Assembly (NCBI RefSeq): GCF_003460605.1
Contig: NZ_QTVN01000012.1
Span: 68,263-132,262 of the forward strand
Length of the DNA stretch: 64,000 bases
Direction of reading: 5' to 3'
Origin: Ruminococcus sp. AF31-8BH
Lineage (GTDB): Bacteria; Bacillota; Clostridia; Lachnospirales; Lachnospiraceae
The position numbers and the translations under genes were made by a program. Positions 35,480 through 44,525 of the stretch are shown one piece after another. The first letter of the stretch is position 1. Each line of letters begins with the position of its first letter. The notes under the pieces were generated by a model. The model was not told the origin of the DNA. It did not search any database and was given only the letters and a program-made list of their open reading frames with translations.

Positions 35480-35508
35480 ATTATATAATTTTGTCCTGTA
35501 AAAGTCAA
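35480..35508 (-). promoter_or_regulatory. Promoter of the cobalamin operon
   Basis: Minus-strand TTGACT (35508-35503), 17 bp, TATAAT (35485-35480). It starts a leader of about 255 nt holding the riboswitch and terminator. Confidence 0.85.
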
Positions 35509-35557
35509 CAGCCAAGCCGCTCCTGACCCATCCCGGCCGCAAAACTGCTGCTTTTGT

Positions 35558-36901
35558 TCACACAACCCTGTGTTCCATCCATTTCCCGCTTTTAAAGCGA
35601 AGACTGAATACAATTCCTCTTACGGTCCAGTCGGTGAACATTCCGATCCAGACGGCCATGGGGCCCATGCCGCAGACGCGGATCAGGTAGACGCAGAGAC
35701 AGAAACGGAATACCCACATGGTGGTGCAGGAGGTGATCATGGAAAATTTCACATCTCCGGCTGCACGCATGCCGTAGGCTGGAATAAAGGCCGGCATCCA
35801 TACCAGAGGCTTTACAATGGTGATCCAGAATATCATATTCAGGCACATTTTGGCACTTTCCGGCTCCATGCCGCCGATCATGGTGATCGGTTTCGCCAGT
35901 GCATACACAATCGCACAGCAGGCAATCAGAAAGACCTCTGAAAAGATCATCAGCTTTTTCATATAATACACAGCTTCGTCCTTGCGTCCTGCGCCAAGGC
36001 TCTGGCCTACTACGGTCATCAGTCCGATTCCCACGCCGATTACAGCCGTTCCGTTCAGCATCTCCATAATATTGGTCATAGCCTGAGCTGCAATGGCTGT
36101 GGTTCCAAGGGTAGACACAGTGGACTGGATTGCCAGCTTTCCAAGCTGAAACATACTGTTCTCCACACCAGAGGGCACTCCAAGTGCCAGGATCCGCTTT
36201 ATCATATTTCCATCCGGGCGGATATTCAGATAATCCCTCACCGCAATGGGCTGTCTGTCTTTTCGCAGCTGATACAGAACTACCACTGCACAGAAGACTC
36301 GGGATACCAAGGTGGAAATCGCTGCTCCCGCAACTCCCATGTGAAATACCCAGATCAAAACTGCATTTCCCCCAATGTTCATCACATTGGAAATAATGGA
36401 AATCACCATTGGTCCTCTTGTATTTTCCTGGGCACGGAAAATGGAAGCTCCGGCATCATAGAGGGCGATAAATGGATAAGACAGTACGGTGTAAAAGAAA
36501 TAGACCATTGAATTATCCATAACATCCGCATCTACTTTTCCGAAAATAAAGCTCAGCAGTGGTGCACGGAAAATCAGTCCCAATGTGACAATGCAGACGG
36601 AAATGGCAGTTATGATAAAAAGAGCCTGTCTGGCAGATTTGTTTGCCATCTCGTGATTTTTCTGACCAAGATACTGGGTACAGATGATGGTTCCACCTGC
36701 TGCCAGTGCGGAAAACGCCTGAATGATCAGAACGTTGATGGAGTCCACAAGGGAGACTGCGGAAATCGCCGCGGAGCCTACATTGCTGACCATCATAGTA
36801 TCCACAGTTCCCATCAGTGCGTTTAAAAGCTGCTCCATAATAATAGGCACCAGAAGAGCCCGGAGCATTTTGTTGGTAAAAAGGTGCTGCTGTTGTTCCA
36901 T
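35558..36901 (-). CDS. MATE-family multidrug/metabolite exporter
   Basis: A 447-residue integral membrane protein with about 12 hydrophobic segments in two repeats, as in the MATE family (cation-coupled antiporters). Typical sequences include MGTVDTMMVSNVGSAAISAV, ALYDAGASIFRAQENTRGPM in the middle of the first half and GIGLMTVVGQSLGAGRKDEA in the second. An AGGGGGAAAAG site precedes the ATG. Upstream of the cobalamin promoter and on the same strand, but separated by about 50 bp with its own leader; no evidence that it moves corrinoids. Confidence 0.92.
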   Translation of the reverse strand: MEQQQHLFTNKMLRALLVPIIMEQLLNALMGTVDTMMVSNVGSAAISAVSLVDSINVLIIQAFSALAAGGTIICTQYLGQKNHEMANKSARQALFIITAISVCIVTLGLIFRAPLLSFIFGKVDADVMDNSMVYFFYTVLSYPFIALYDAGASIFRAQENTRGPMVISIISNVMNIGGNAVLIWVFHMGVAGAAISTLVSRVFCAVVVLYQLRKDRQPIAVRDYLNIRPDGNMIKRILALGVPSGVENSMFQLGKLAIQSTVSTLGTTAIAAQAMTNIMEMLNGTAVIGVGIGLMTVVGQSLGAGRKDEAVYYMKKLMIFSEVFLIACCAIVYALAKPITMIGGMEPESAKMCLNMIFWITIVKPLVWMPAFIPAYGMRAAGDVKFSMITSCTTMWVFRFCLCVYLIRVCGMGPMAVWIGMFTDWTVRGIVFSLRFKSGKWMEHRVV

Positions 36902-37228
36902 ATGTTTTCTCTTTTCCCCCTAAACGGATGATTACTGGCCACGTGCTCGGCAGCACATTTCGTCATATGTTATTGTCCACTCTGTATCCAGCAACATACT
37001 TCACGATGCACAGAAATCAGCCGTAAAAATCGATTGTATACTTCCATACACATTTTATCTGTGTTATTATACACCTTAAGCGAAAAAATTGCAGTACGAA
37101 ATTCTAAATATAATGTCAGACTATTTCACAAAACGGACATGTCGTCTACCGACGATATCATCATATATGAAAGTCAGATGTTCTGTAACATTCTTTGCCA
37201 ATGAAAAACAACACAGGAGGAACTTACT
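36902..37228. other. Divergent intergenic region, exporter / pseudouridine synthase
   Basis: 327 bp without a supported gene. The only signal is a weak plus-strand promoter, TTCCAT (37042-37047), 17 bp, TATTAT (37065-37070), pointing at the pseudouridine synthase gene. A short frame beginning near 37089 has no ribosome site. Confidence 0.4.
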
Positions 37229-38170
37229 TTGGACCGGATTCTTACTTACACTGTACAGCCAGACGAGGAAAACATGCTGCTTCTTGATTTCCTTCGAAGC
37301 AAGGGATTTTCCCGGGGAATTCTCTCTTCTATGAAGCCGTATAAGGGCGCAATTTTGCTAAATGGGGAAAGAGGATTCGGCAAGTCGGTTCTTCATGCCG
37401 GGAATTTTCTTCGCATTCATATCCCGGAAACGGAAAGCAGCGAGAATATTCTGCCTGTGAAAATGGACCTTTCCATACTCTATGAGGACGAGGATCTCCT
37501 GGTCATAAATAAGCCGGCAGACATGCCTGTGCATCCTTCCATCGGCAATTACGACAACACCCTTGCCAACGGAGCGGCCTGGTATTTTAAGGAAAAGGGA
37601 CAAACCTTCGTCTACCGCTGCATCAACCGCCTGGACCGGGATACCACAGGTGCTCTTATTCTGGCGAAAAATCCTTACAGCGCCGCAGTTCTCTCCGCCC
37701 AGATGAAGCAGCGGCAGATCCGCCGGACTTATCTGGCAATCGTTCAGGAGATCACGCCGTCCCACGGTACCATAGATGCGCCTATCGGACGGACAGACGG
37801 CTCCACTATTGAACGGCAGATTGACCCTGTAAATGGGGAGCGTGCAGTCACACATTATGAAAGGCTGGCTGCTTACGCGCTTCACGCTGGAACATTCTCT
37901 CCTGTTTCGGACGCACAGAAAACAGATTTTCTCCAGGCATATTCTTTAATCGAACTTCACCTGGAAACCGGTCGTACCCACCAGATTCGGGTGCACATGA
38001 AGCACATCGGGCACCCTCTTCCAGGGGATTTTCTCTACAATCCGGATTACAGCATCATAAAGCGCCAACCCCTGCACTCCTACCAGCTGGAATTCACCCA
38101 TCCAGTTACAAAAGAAGTCATGTGCATCACCGCCCCGGTACCAGAAGATTTCGCTAATGCGTTTCACTAA
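37229..38170 (+). CDS. RluA-family pseudouridine synthase
   Basis: Isomerises uridine to pseudouridine in rRNA or tRNA. The 313 residues start at TTG 37229 (GGAGG 8 nt upstream). An S4-like N-terminal segment (LLDFLRSKGFSRGILSSMK) is followed by the catalytic domain with LLVINKPADMPVHPS, the catalytic aspartate in CINRLDRDTTGALILAK and LHLETGRTHQIRVHMKHIGH. Closest in layout to RluD/YjbO-type enzymes; the target base cannot be told. Confidence 0.93.
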   Translation: MDRILTYTVQPDEENMLLLDFLRSKGFSRGILSSMKPYKGAILLNGERGFGKSVLHAGNFLRIHIPETESSENILPVKMDLSILYEDEDLLVINKPADMPVHPSIGNYDNTLANGAAWYFKEKGQTFVYRCINRLDRDTTGALILAKNPYSAAVLSAQMKQRQIRRTYLAIVQEITPSHGTIDAPIGRTDGSTIERQIDPVNGERAVTHYERLAAYALHAGTFSPVSDAQKTDFLQAYSLIELHLETGRTHQIRVHMKHIGHPLPGDFLYNPDYSIIKRQPLHSYQLEFTHPVTKEVMCITAPVPEDFANAFH

Positions 38171-38178
38171 TGTATGTT

Positions 38179-38236
38179 AAAAAAGGCAGACCAGCGCCGC
38201 ACATCCTGTGCTTCCTCTGATCTGCCTTTTATATTT
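38179..38236 (+). terminator. Intrinsic terminator after the pseudouridine synthase gene
   Basis: AAAAGGCAGA and TCTGCCTTTT pair around a loop of about 30 nt, with T-rich sequence after. Confidence 0.75.
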
Positions 38237-38320
38237 TCGTGTTAATACAGCCGTCATATTGACGTTTCTGCTTTTCGTATAGAGCTATTTCTGGCTTCGC
38301 GGCCGTCGCCCTATCTTCTC

Positions 38321-39085
38321 TTACCGATTCTTCTCATAAATAATCAGCAGCCCCTTCAGCAGAAGATCCTCATCCAGCAGGATCTCCCTGCGGCAGTGAG
38401 GAACGATCTTGCGGGCAAGACCGCCAGTGGCAACTACTGTAATCTTCTGGCCCAGTTCTTCTTCGATCCGGTCCACAATACCGTCAAGTGCAGCCGCATT
38501 GCTGTAGATCACGCCGCTTTTCATACACTCGATGGTATTTTTACCAATGATACGTTTGGGAGCCTCAATGCTGATACCACTCAGCTGAGAAGCACGGGCT
38601 GTGAGGGCATCCAGGGACACTCCCATTCCGGGAAAAATCATACCGCCCACATAATGTTTCTTTTCATCAACCACGCTCACCGTGCTTGCAGTTCCCATAT
38701 CAATAATCGCCAGCGGAAGGGGATACTCATGGATTCCCGCAACCGCATTTGCCACCAGGTCAGCGCCAAGCTGTCCCGGATTATCCATCATAATATTCAG
38801 ACCGGTCTTCACTCCAGGTCCCAGAACCATGGGCTCCTTGTGGAGCACCTTCTCAGCAGCAAGCTTCACGGCATTGGTGATCTGGGGAACTACAGAGGAA
38901 ATGATGCAGCCTTCAATATCTGTACGTTTAATGTGGTAAATGTCAACAACCGTTTTTAAATCAACTGCATATTCCAGCTCTGTTTTTGTGCGGACCGTGG
39001 AAAGTCTCTCAATAAAATAAGTCTTCTCCCGGTCAATGCACCCAACCACAATGTTTGTATTTCCGATATCAATTGCTAAGATCAT
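38321..39085 (-). CDS. coaX: Type III pantothenate kinase
   Basis: ATP-dependent phosphorylation of pantothenate, first step to coenzyme A. ATG 39085 has GGAGGG 5 nt upstream; 254 residues begin MILAIDIGNTNIVVGCID, the ASKHA-type phosphate loop of CoaX. Also seen: NPGQLGADLVANAVAG, AIIDMGTASTVSVVDE and VVATGGLARKI. In a cluster with an ECF S component gene (89 bp upstream) and coaBC, which together cover uptake and the first steps of CoA synthesis. Confidence 0.95.
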   Translation of the reverse strand: MILAIDIGNTNIVVGCIDREKTYFIERLSTVRTKTELEYAVDLKTVVDIYHIKRTDIEGCIISSVVPQITNAVKLAAEKVLHKEPMVLGPGVKTGLNIMMDNPGQLGADLVANAVAGIHEYPLPLAIIDMGTASTVSVVDEKKHYVGGMIFPGMGVSLDALTARASQLSGISIEAPKRIIGKNTIECMKSGVIYSNAAALDGIVDRIEEELGQKITVVATGGLARKIVPHCRREILLDEDLLLKGLLIIYEKNR

Positions 39086-39174
39086 AGTTTCCCTCCATAG
39101 TTTCTTATCAGCCGTCTGGCCTTTTTCCCGTCCGCAGTCAAAGTCTGCCCGGACATAAATCATCTATCTGTATT

Positions 39175-39825
39175 TTAAACCTCTGCTGCCTTTACCGCCT
39201 TGTCAGCCTTTTTCTCTGCGCCAGGAAGCAGTCTTGCCTTATAAAGGGCAGCTCCCACAGCACCCGTGATCACAGTGGCGGAAATCATCTCGCATACTGC
39301 GTTGATTCCTACAAATGTGCAGATAAACAGAATTACATTTTTTCCGCCCATAAGGCCCTGCACATACTCTGTATTTCCGAAAAGTCCTACCAGCAGTGCC
39401 ATAAAGAACAAAGTGTTCAGAAATGCGGAGCAAAAGCCTGTCACTGCACAGGAAACATAAATATTTTTTGTTTTTTTGCGAACGCCCTGGAAAATATATC
39501 CAAGCAGAAGTCCGTCAACCAGTCTTGGGATAAATCTCTGTACAAATGCCAGAAATGGATTGATTCCGAATAAGGTAGCACCCATAATGCTGGTACCGCC
39601 AATGCCGATACACTGTCCGAAGCTGGTCAGTCCGAATACGGCTCCGGCAATGGCTCCGCCTACAGGTCCCATTGTAATTGCGCTGATGGCAACCGGAATA
39701 ATGTTAAAAGTAATGGCAAGAGGTCCGATATTCAGGTAGCCAAGAGGTGTGTAAGCCATCAGAAGCAGGATTGCTATCATCAGGCCAAGCAGTGTGATTT
39801 GAGATGTTGTAAATTTTTTGTTCAT
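39175..39825 (-). CDS. panT: ECF transporter S component, probably for pantothenate
   Basis: A 216-residue membrane protein with about six hydrophobic segments, typical of substrate-binding S components of energy-coupling-factor transporters. Family features are the small hydrophobic fold with ITMGPVGGAIAGAVFGLTSF and LLLGYIFQGVRKKT, and a short basic C-terminus. GGAGG lies 7 nt before the ATG. No ATPase or T component is nearby, so it should use a shared ECF module. Pantothenate is inferred from its position between coaX and coaBC, not from sequence alone. Confidence 0.82.
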   Translation of the reverse strand: MNKKFTTSQITLLGLMIAILLLMAYTPLGYLNIGPLAITFNIIPVAISAITMGPVGGAIAGAVFGLTSFGQCIGIGGTSIMGATLFGINPFLAFVQRFIPRLVDGLLLGYIFQGVRKKTKNIYVSCAVTGFCSAFLNTLFFMALLVGLFGNTEYVQGLMGGKNVILFICTFVGINAVCEMISATVITGAVGAALYKARLLPGAEKKADKAVKAAEV

Positions 39826-39895
39826 AATGATCCTCCTTGTTATCGTTCCCGTAAAAGGGATACAATACGGTATGGACTGACGGGCATGTGTTCTT

Positions 39896-41098
39896 TTATT
39901 TACCCGTCACTCTTAAAAAAAGTATTCTATCCAGGATTTTACTGGCTGCATCCTCCTTGCTCATAAGCGGGAGTGACACTTCCTCATCCTGTGTAATCAG
40001 AGTCAGAACATTGGTGTCCCCCTGGAATCCGGCGCCAGCCATTTTTACATTGTTGGCAGCTACCATATCCAGATTTTTCTTTGTAAGCTTGACTCTGGAA
40101 TTACCGATCATATTCTGTGTTTCCATGGAAAATCCGCACAGAAACTGTCCATCCGGTTTGTGCTCCCCGAGATACTTCAGAATGTCATCTGTTCTCTCAA
40201 GGGCAATGGACATATCGTCGTCTTTCTTCTTGATCTTCTCATCGCTGACGGTAGCCGGACGGTAATCCGCAACAGCTGCTGCCTTGATGATAATATCCTG
40301 TTCCTTGCTTACCGCTGTGACAGCCTCATACATATCCCTTGCTGTCACCACCGGAACCACCTTCACAAAGGGCGGCGGCGCAATGGCAGTACGTCCACTT
40401 ACCAGTGTGACATCTGCACCTCGCAGCATTGCCATTTTCGCAATGGCGTAGCCCATCTTGCCGGAAGAATGGTTGGTAATATAGCGGACCGGATCGATGG
40501 CCTCCTGGGTAGGACCAGCTGTGACAAGCAGCTTCAGCCCTTTCATATCCTTCTCGCAGGCGCACTCTCTCATAATATAGGACAAAAGAGTCTCCGGCTC
40601 CGGCATTTTGCCGGCTCCTGTGTCGCCGCAGGCAAGATAGCCCACTGCAGGATCGATCACTTCATATCCGTAATGCTCCAGGGTCTTTAAATTATCCTGG
40701 ACAATGGGATTCTCAAACATATTGGTATTCATGGCCGGGGAAATAATTTTTTTGCATCTGCATGCCATGATGGTAGTGGTCAGCATATCATCTGCAATTC
40801 CATGTGCCAGCTTGCCGATCACATTGGCACTGGCCGGGGCGATCATCACCACATCTGCTTTCTTGGCAATGGACACATGCTCTACCTGGAACTGGAAATT
40901 CCGGTCAAAGGTGTCCACCAGGCATTTATTCCCGGTAAGAGTCTCAAAGGTAATGGGATTGATAAAGTTCGTGGCATTCCTGGTCATCAGCACATGAACG
41001 TCCGCGTGCTGCTTCTTCAGCGCACTTGCAAGATATGCGATCTTATATGCGGCAATACTGCCTGTCACTCCCAGAAGAACGGTCTTTCCCTCTAACAT
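39896..41098 (-). CDS. coaBC: Phosphopantothenoylcysteine decarboxylase/synthetase
   Basis: Bifunctional: CTP-dependent joining of phosphopantothenate and cysteine (CoaB), then FMN-dependent decarboxylation (CoaC). The N-terminal CoaC domain has LLGVTGSIAAYKIAYL, the histidine in FQVEHVSIAKKADV, ISPAMNTNMFENP and GYLACGDTGAGKMPEPE. The C-terminal CoaB domain from about residue 185 has LLVTAGPTQEAIDPVRYIT and KAAAVADYRP. 400 residues. Together with coaX downstream it carries pantothenate to phosphopantetheine. Confidence 0.97.
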   Translation of the reverse strand: MLEGKTVLLGVTGSIAAYKIAYLASALKKQHADVHVLMTRNATNFINPITFETLTGNKCLVDTFDRNFQFQVEHVSIAKKADVVMIAPASANVIGKLAHGIADDMLTTTIMACRCKKIISPAMNTNMFENPIVQDNLKTLEHYGYEVIDPAVGYLACGDTGAGKMPEPETLLSYIMRECACEKDMKGLKLLVTAGPTQEAIDPVRYITNHSSGKMGYAIAKMAMLRGADVTLVSGRTAIAPPPFVKVVPVVTARDMYEAVTAVSKEQDIIIKAAAVADYRPATVSDEKIKKKDDDMSIALERTDDILKYLGEHKPDGQFLCGFSMETQNMIGNSRVKLTKKNLDMVAANNVKMAGAGFQGDTNVLTLITQDEEVSLPLMSKEDAASKILDRILFLRVTGK

Positions 41099-41299
41099 TC
41101 GTTTTCCTCTTTTCTCTTTAAACTCATGGGGACATTTTTCTGTCCGTACCGCTTATTATAAAACAAATATAGCTCTGATTGCAATGTATTTTTTCCATGT
41201 ATAGCTTTTCGTACATGCTGCGCTGCCGCGGTCAGCCTTTTTATTGCCCGCATCCGGCAGATTTTTTTGCCATTTTTCCATGAATATAAAAGGAAAATC

Positions 41300-41308
41300 T
41301 GCTATAAT
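41300..41308 (+). promoter_or_regulatory. Extended -10 promoter for the methyltransferase gene
   Basis: TGCTATAAT (41300-41308) is a TGn-extended -10 element; no good -35 box is seen at 17 bp. Leader of about 40 nt with AAAGG before the ATG at 41357. Confidence 0.6.
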
Positions 41309-41356
41309 GAAATGGCATTTTAGATATCATCGAATCCAAGCGGAAAGGACTTTATC

Positions 41357-41917
41357 ATGAATTATCAGATCACACAGTGGTGCGCCCACTTTATCACAGA
41401 GCATGTAAAGGAAGGAGACCTGTGCATTGACGCTACCATGGGAAACGGAAACGACACCCTGCTCCTTAGCCGTCTTTGCGGGGAAAAAGGCCATGTACTT
41501 GCCTTTGACATCCAGGAACTGGCCCTTGCCCACACCAGGGAGCGCCTGGAAAAAGAAAATGCAGCTCACAACTATGAGCTGATCCTGGATTCCCATGCAA
41601 ATATGGGAAACTACGCTGCGCCCATGAGTGTAAACTGCATTGTGTTTAACTTCGGCTATCTGCCGGGAGGGGATCACAGTCTGGCCACCAGGCCTGATTC
41701 CAGCATTCTGGCCCTTCAGGCTTCCCTTGGCCTTCTGAAAAAAGGCGGAATCCTGATGCTGTGCATTTACAGCGGCGGCGATTCCGGATTTGAGGAGCGG
41801 GATGCCCTTCTTAGCTGGCTGAAAGAACTGGACTCCAGAAAATATCTGGTAATCAAAACCGAATACTACAACCGTCCCAACAGTCCGCCTATGCCTGTGC
41901 TTGTAGTAAAACAATAA
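41357..41917 (+). CDS. mnmM: Class I SAM methyltransferase, YtqB/MnmM family
   Basis: 186 residues of the YtqB family (Pfam PF06962), recently assigned as MnmM, which methylates aminomethyl-thiouridine at the wobble base of some tRNAs. The SAM site reads LCIDATMGNGNDTLLLSRLC and the acidic loop VLAFDIQ; the family-specific segment is IVFNFGYLPGGDHSLATRPD, and the end has NRPNSPPMPVLVVK. It is a single gene with its own promoter. The functional name rests on family assignment. Confidence 0.82.
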   Translation: MNYQITQWCAHFITEHVKEGDLCIDATMGNGNDTLLLSRLCGEKGHVLAFDIQELALAHTRERLEKENAAHNYELILDSHANMGNYAAPMSVNCIVFNFGYLPGGDHSLATRPDSSILALQASLGLLKKGGILMLCIYSGGDSGFEERDALLSWLKELDSRKYLVIKTEYYNRPNSPPMPVLVVKQ

Positions 41918-41920
41918 CCT

Positions 41921-42035
41921 CTGCATCTGCATTATATCTCATAAAAAATTTTGTCCAGCCAAAGCCGCACAGCACAAACTGCGCAGGCCGAAGCTGGACA
42001 AAACATCGATTGCAGATGTAAAATTGCAGACTCCG
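41921..42035. repeat. Nested inverted repeats between convergent genes
   Basis: TTTTGTCCAGC pairs with GCTGGACAAAA (around 41955 and 41990), inside an outer pair CATCTGCA/TGCAGATG. With A/T-rich flanks it can act as a bidirectional terminator for the methyltransferase and cyclophilin genes. The inner part resembles the palindromic element at 5741-5904 (TTTTGTCC and GGACAAAA arms) but homology is not certain. Confidence 0.55.
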
Positions 42036-42038
42036 AAA

Positions 42039-42791
42039 TCAGTCTGTAATAATCACGCTCGTCATCACCGGCTGCTGGTCTGCGGAAATAGTTCCGTTAT
42101 TATCCGTCGGCTTGGCATCCTTGCAGATCTGGTCCACAATGTCCATGCCCTCTGTCACATGGCCGAAAGCTGCATACTGTCCGTCCAGATAAGTGCTGTC
42201 TGACTGCACAATAAAGAACTGGGAGCTTGCGCTGTCCGGATCTGAGGATCTTGCCATGGAGATTACGCCTCTTTCATGGGAAATGTTATTCTCCACGCCG
42301 TTTTCAGAGAATTCTCCTTTGATGGTCTCATCAGAGCCGCCTCTTCCGGTTCCCTCCGGATCGCCGCCCTGGATCATGAAGCCGTCAATAATACGGTGGA
42401 AAGTCAGCCCGTCATAGAAATGCTCCTGTGCCAGCTTCACAAAGTTGGTAACGCTGATAGGCGCTGTATCCGCATCCAGTTCCACCTTGATGGTGCCGTA
42501 ATCCTTCACTTCAATTTCCGCATGGTGGATGCCGGTAAGGGGCTGTGAAGTATCCAGTACTGCCTCATCTGTCACAGTTCCTTTCTCATCCGTACCGTCT
42601 GAAAAACCGGAAACTTCCTCGTCAGTTCCCTGCTCTTCACTTGTATCGGAAGAGTTCTCTTCTGTGGCCTCATCTGTCTTTTCTTCTGTATTTTGGGTTT
42701 CTTCTTTCGCATTGTCTGTGCCGCAGCCTGCCAGCAGTCCCACTGACAGGGTTGCAGTCATCAACATTGCCATAATTTTTCTTTTCTTCAT
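42039..42791 (-). CDS. Cyclophilin-type peptidyl-prolyl isomerase lipoprotein
   Basis: Extracytoplasmic foldase, 250 residues. ATG 42791 has GGAGG 6 nt upstream and opens a lipoprotein signal ending in GLLAGC at residue 22-27. An acidic, low-complexity linker (about 30-80, rich in Glu, Thr and Ser) separates the lipid anchor from the cyclophilin domain, which shows FYDGLTFHRIIDGFMIQGGD, ARSSDPDSASSQFFIVQ and YAAFGHVTEGMDIVDQI. Probably held on the outer face of the membrane to aid folding of exported proteins. Confidence 0.95.
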   Translation of the reverse strand: MKKRKIMAMLMTATLSVGLLAGCGTDNAKEETQNTEEKTDEATEENSSDTSEEQGTDEEVSGFSDGTDEKGTVTDEAVLDTSQPLTGIHHAEIEVKDYGTIKVELDADTAPISVTNFVKLAQEHFYDGLTFHRIIDGFMIQGGDPEGTGRGGSDETIKGEFSENGVENNISHERGVISMARSSDPDSASSQFFIVQSDSTYLDGQYAAFGHVTEGMDIVDQICKDAKPTDNNGTISADQQPVMTSVIITD

Positions 42792-42833
42792 AATTCGCCT
42801 CCAGATTACGTTCTTAAGTATGTGTATTTGGAT

Positions 42834-42864
42834 AAAAAACGGCGCCAGGCTTTTCCTGACGCCA
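42834..42864 (-). terminator. Intrinsic terminator upstream of the cyclophilin gene
   Basis: GGCGTCAGG pairs with CCTGGCGCC around AAAAG, followed on the minus strand by TTTTTT. It ends the codB-ygbA transcript and separates the cyclophilin gene. Confidence 0.85.
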
Positions 42865-42907
42865 TCTTTTCTCATTATAACGAAATTGTCGCAAAATACA
42901 ATTGATT

Positions 42908-43249
42908 TCACAAATTGTTCAATTTCTTTTTCTCTTTCTTGGATTCCACCACATGGCGGATCGCTGCTATGGGATGATGAAACAGCATCCTTGGACCGGA
43001 GAAACGCATGACTTCACGGATCTTTTCCCGCATTTCCGGCTTATAGCAGTGCACCTTGCAGTTGGAACAGAAGGTCTTGGTCTCCATAAACGGGCATTTC
43101 TCGCTGCGCATTCTGGCATAGGCATCCAGCGCGGCACATTCCGGGCAAAGCCCGTCTTTGCTATGGTGCTGCTTTTTGCAGTAAAGCTGGATCATCTGGG
43201 AAACCATTTTCTTTTCCCGTTCCCGCTTTTTCTCTATTTTAGTGCTCAT
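42908..43249 (-). CDS. ygbA: YgbA-family protein (nitrous oxide-stimulated promoter family)
   Basis: A 113-residue cysteine-rich protein of the family named after E. coli YgbA (PF11756). It has LCPECAALDAYARMRSEKC, TFCSNCKVHCYKPEMREKI and REVMRFSGPRMLFHHPIAAI, the last being the most conserved family segment. The cysteines could bind metal or an iron-sulfur cluster. ATG 43249 overlaps the codB stop by 11 bp with GAGGAG upstream, so it is translationally coupled to codB. YgbA in enterobacteria is linked to nitrosative stress; the role here is unknown. Confidence 0.82.
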   Translation of the reverse strand: MSTKIEKKREREKKMVSQMIQLYCKKQHHSKDGLCPECAALDAYARMRSEKCPFMETKTFCSNCKVHCYKPEMREKIREVMRFSGPRMLFHHPIAAIRHVVESKKEKKKLNNL

Positions 43250-44501
43250 TGACAACTCCTCTGGTACCTGGCATCAGCTGTCCGATCATGTAGCACACAG
43301 CTGCCACAGCCATACCGTTGATGGAAGCCACACCCCAGTTCAGCACATTTGCTACAATGGTTCCAAGCACAACACCTGCAACGGAAAACCAGTTTACCGT
43401 TTTCAGTGCCGGATTCTCTTTCTCATACTCTTTCCGGTTCATGAAATAGTCCATTACCAGAATGATTCCAACTGGCGGAAGGGTACAGTTAAGAATGTTC
43501 AGCCAGTCACAGAAATTGTAGTACAGCCATACAGAAGCCACCGTTCCGATGATTCCGGAAATCAGTACCATTGGTTTCTTTTTCTGATGGAAAATGTTGG
43601 CAAGACCAAGACCTGCTGTATAAAGGGCATTGTCGTTGGTGGTCCAGATGTTAAGGCCCAACACCAAAACAGCCAGATAAAACAGGTTCAAGCGGATCAT
43701 AACCTCAAAAATATCGTTTCCTCCTACAAAAATAGAAGAAACAGCACCGAAGAAGAACATCAGGGAGTTGCCGATAAAGAACGCAACCACTGTGGTGATC
43801 GCGCCGACCTTGCCGTTCTTTGCGAAACGGGCAAAGTTCGGGGTTGCGGTTCCGCCGGATACAAAAGAACCTACCACCAGTCCTGCGCCGCCTACAATGG
43901 TCAGGCTTCCGCTGGATTTGGCGAACTGGTCAATGATGGTGCCATCTCCCTGCTGTACCGCCATCACCATTGCAACAGTACCAAGAACCGCTACCAGCGG
44001 CACTGCAATATAGCTGACAATGGTAAGGGAATCGATTCCAAAATAAGCGGAAGCAGTCATGCATACACCAGCCAGGATCACAAGTCCCCACATGGCAGCA
44101 TCGCTTCCCCCAAGAAGCTCCTTGGATACCGGAATGGCAAACATGGCAAGTCCCACGCCGAACCAGCCGATCTGAGTGAAACTGATCATGGCTGATGGAA
44201 GGTAGGAGCCTTTTTCCCCGAATGCTCTTCTGGAGAGAAGGTCAAGGGATAATCCAGTCTTGGCACCTACGTATCCAAGCAGTCCGGTGTAAGCCCCAAG
44301 GATCACGCCGCCAAGAATCAGGGATTTCACAAAGCCCCAGAAATCAAGTCCTTCTGCCAGCTGCTGGCCAACCCACATGCTTGCGGAAAAGAAGGTAAAT
44401 CCCAGCATGATCATGAACATAGTAACCAGGCCTTTGCGGCTGTCTGCCGGAACTGCCTTTGACGCAAAGTCAACGTCTTTTGTTTTTTTGTTTTTACTCA
44501 T
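43239..44501 (-). CDS. codB: Cytosine permease-type NCS1 transporter
   Basis: 420-residue integral membrane protein of the nucleobase-cation symporter-1 family, with about 12 hydrophobic segments. CodB-like features include SASMWVGQQLAEGLDFWG near the N-terminus, SFTQIGWFGVGLAMFAIPV and GLNIWTTNDNALYTAGLGL. Cytosine or a related base is the likely cargo. No cytosine deaminase gene is next to it; instead a PRTase-like gene precedes it by 24 bp. Confidence 0.88.
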   Translation of the reverse strand: MSKNKKTKDVDFASKAVPADSRKGLVTMFMIMLGFTFFSASMWVGQQLAEGLDFWGFVKSLILGGVILGAYTGLLGYVGAKTGLSLDLLSRRAFGEKGSYLPSAMISFTQIGWFGVGLAMFAIPVSKELLGGSDAAMWGLVILAGVCMTASAYFGIDSLTIVSYIAVPLVAVLGTVAMVMAVQQGDGTIIDQFAKSSGSLTIVGGAGLVVGSFVSGGTATPNFARFAKNGKVGAITTVVAFFIGNSLMFFFGAVSSIFVGGNDIFEVMIRLNLFYLAVLVLGLNIWTTNDNALYTAGLGLANIFHQKKKPMVLISGIIGTVASVWLYYNFCDWLNILNCTLPPVGIILVMDYFMNRKEYEKENPALKTVNWFSVAGVVLGTIVANVLNWGVASINGMAVAAVCYMIGQLMPGTRGVVNEH

Positions 44502-44525
44502 TTTCTTTCTCCTGTAGTTGCATCA

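Noticed and set aside
37089..37334. 81-codon plus-strand frame upstream of the pseudouridine synthase gene
   Set aside because: Overlaps the start of the real gene in another frame; no ribosome site or family match.
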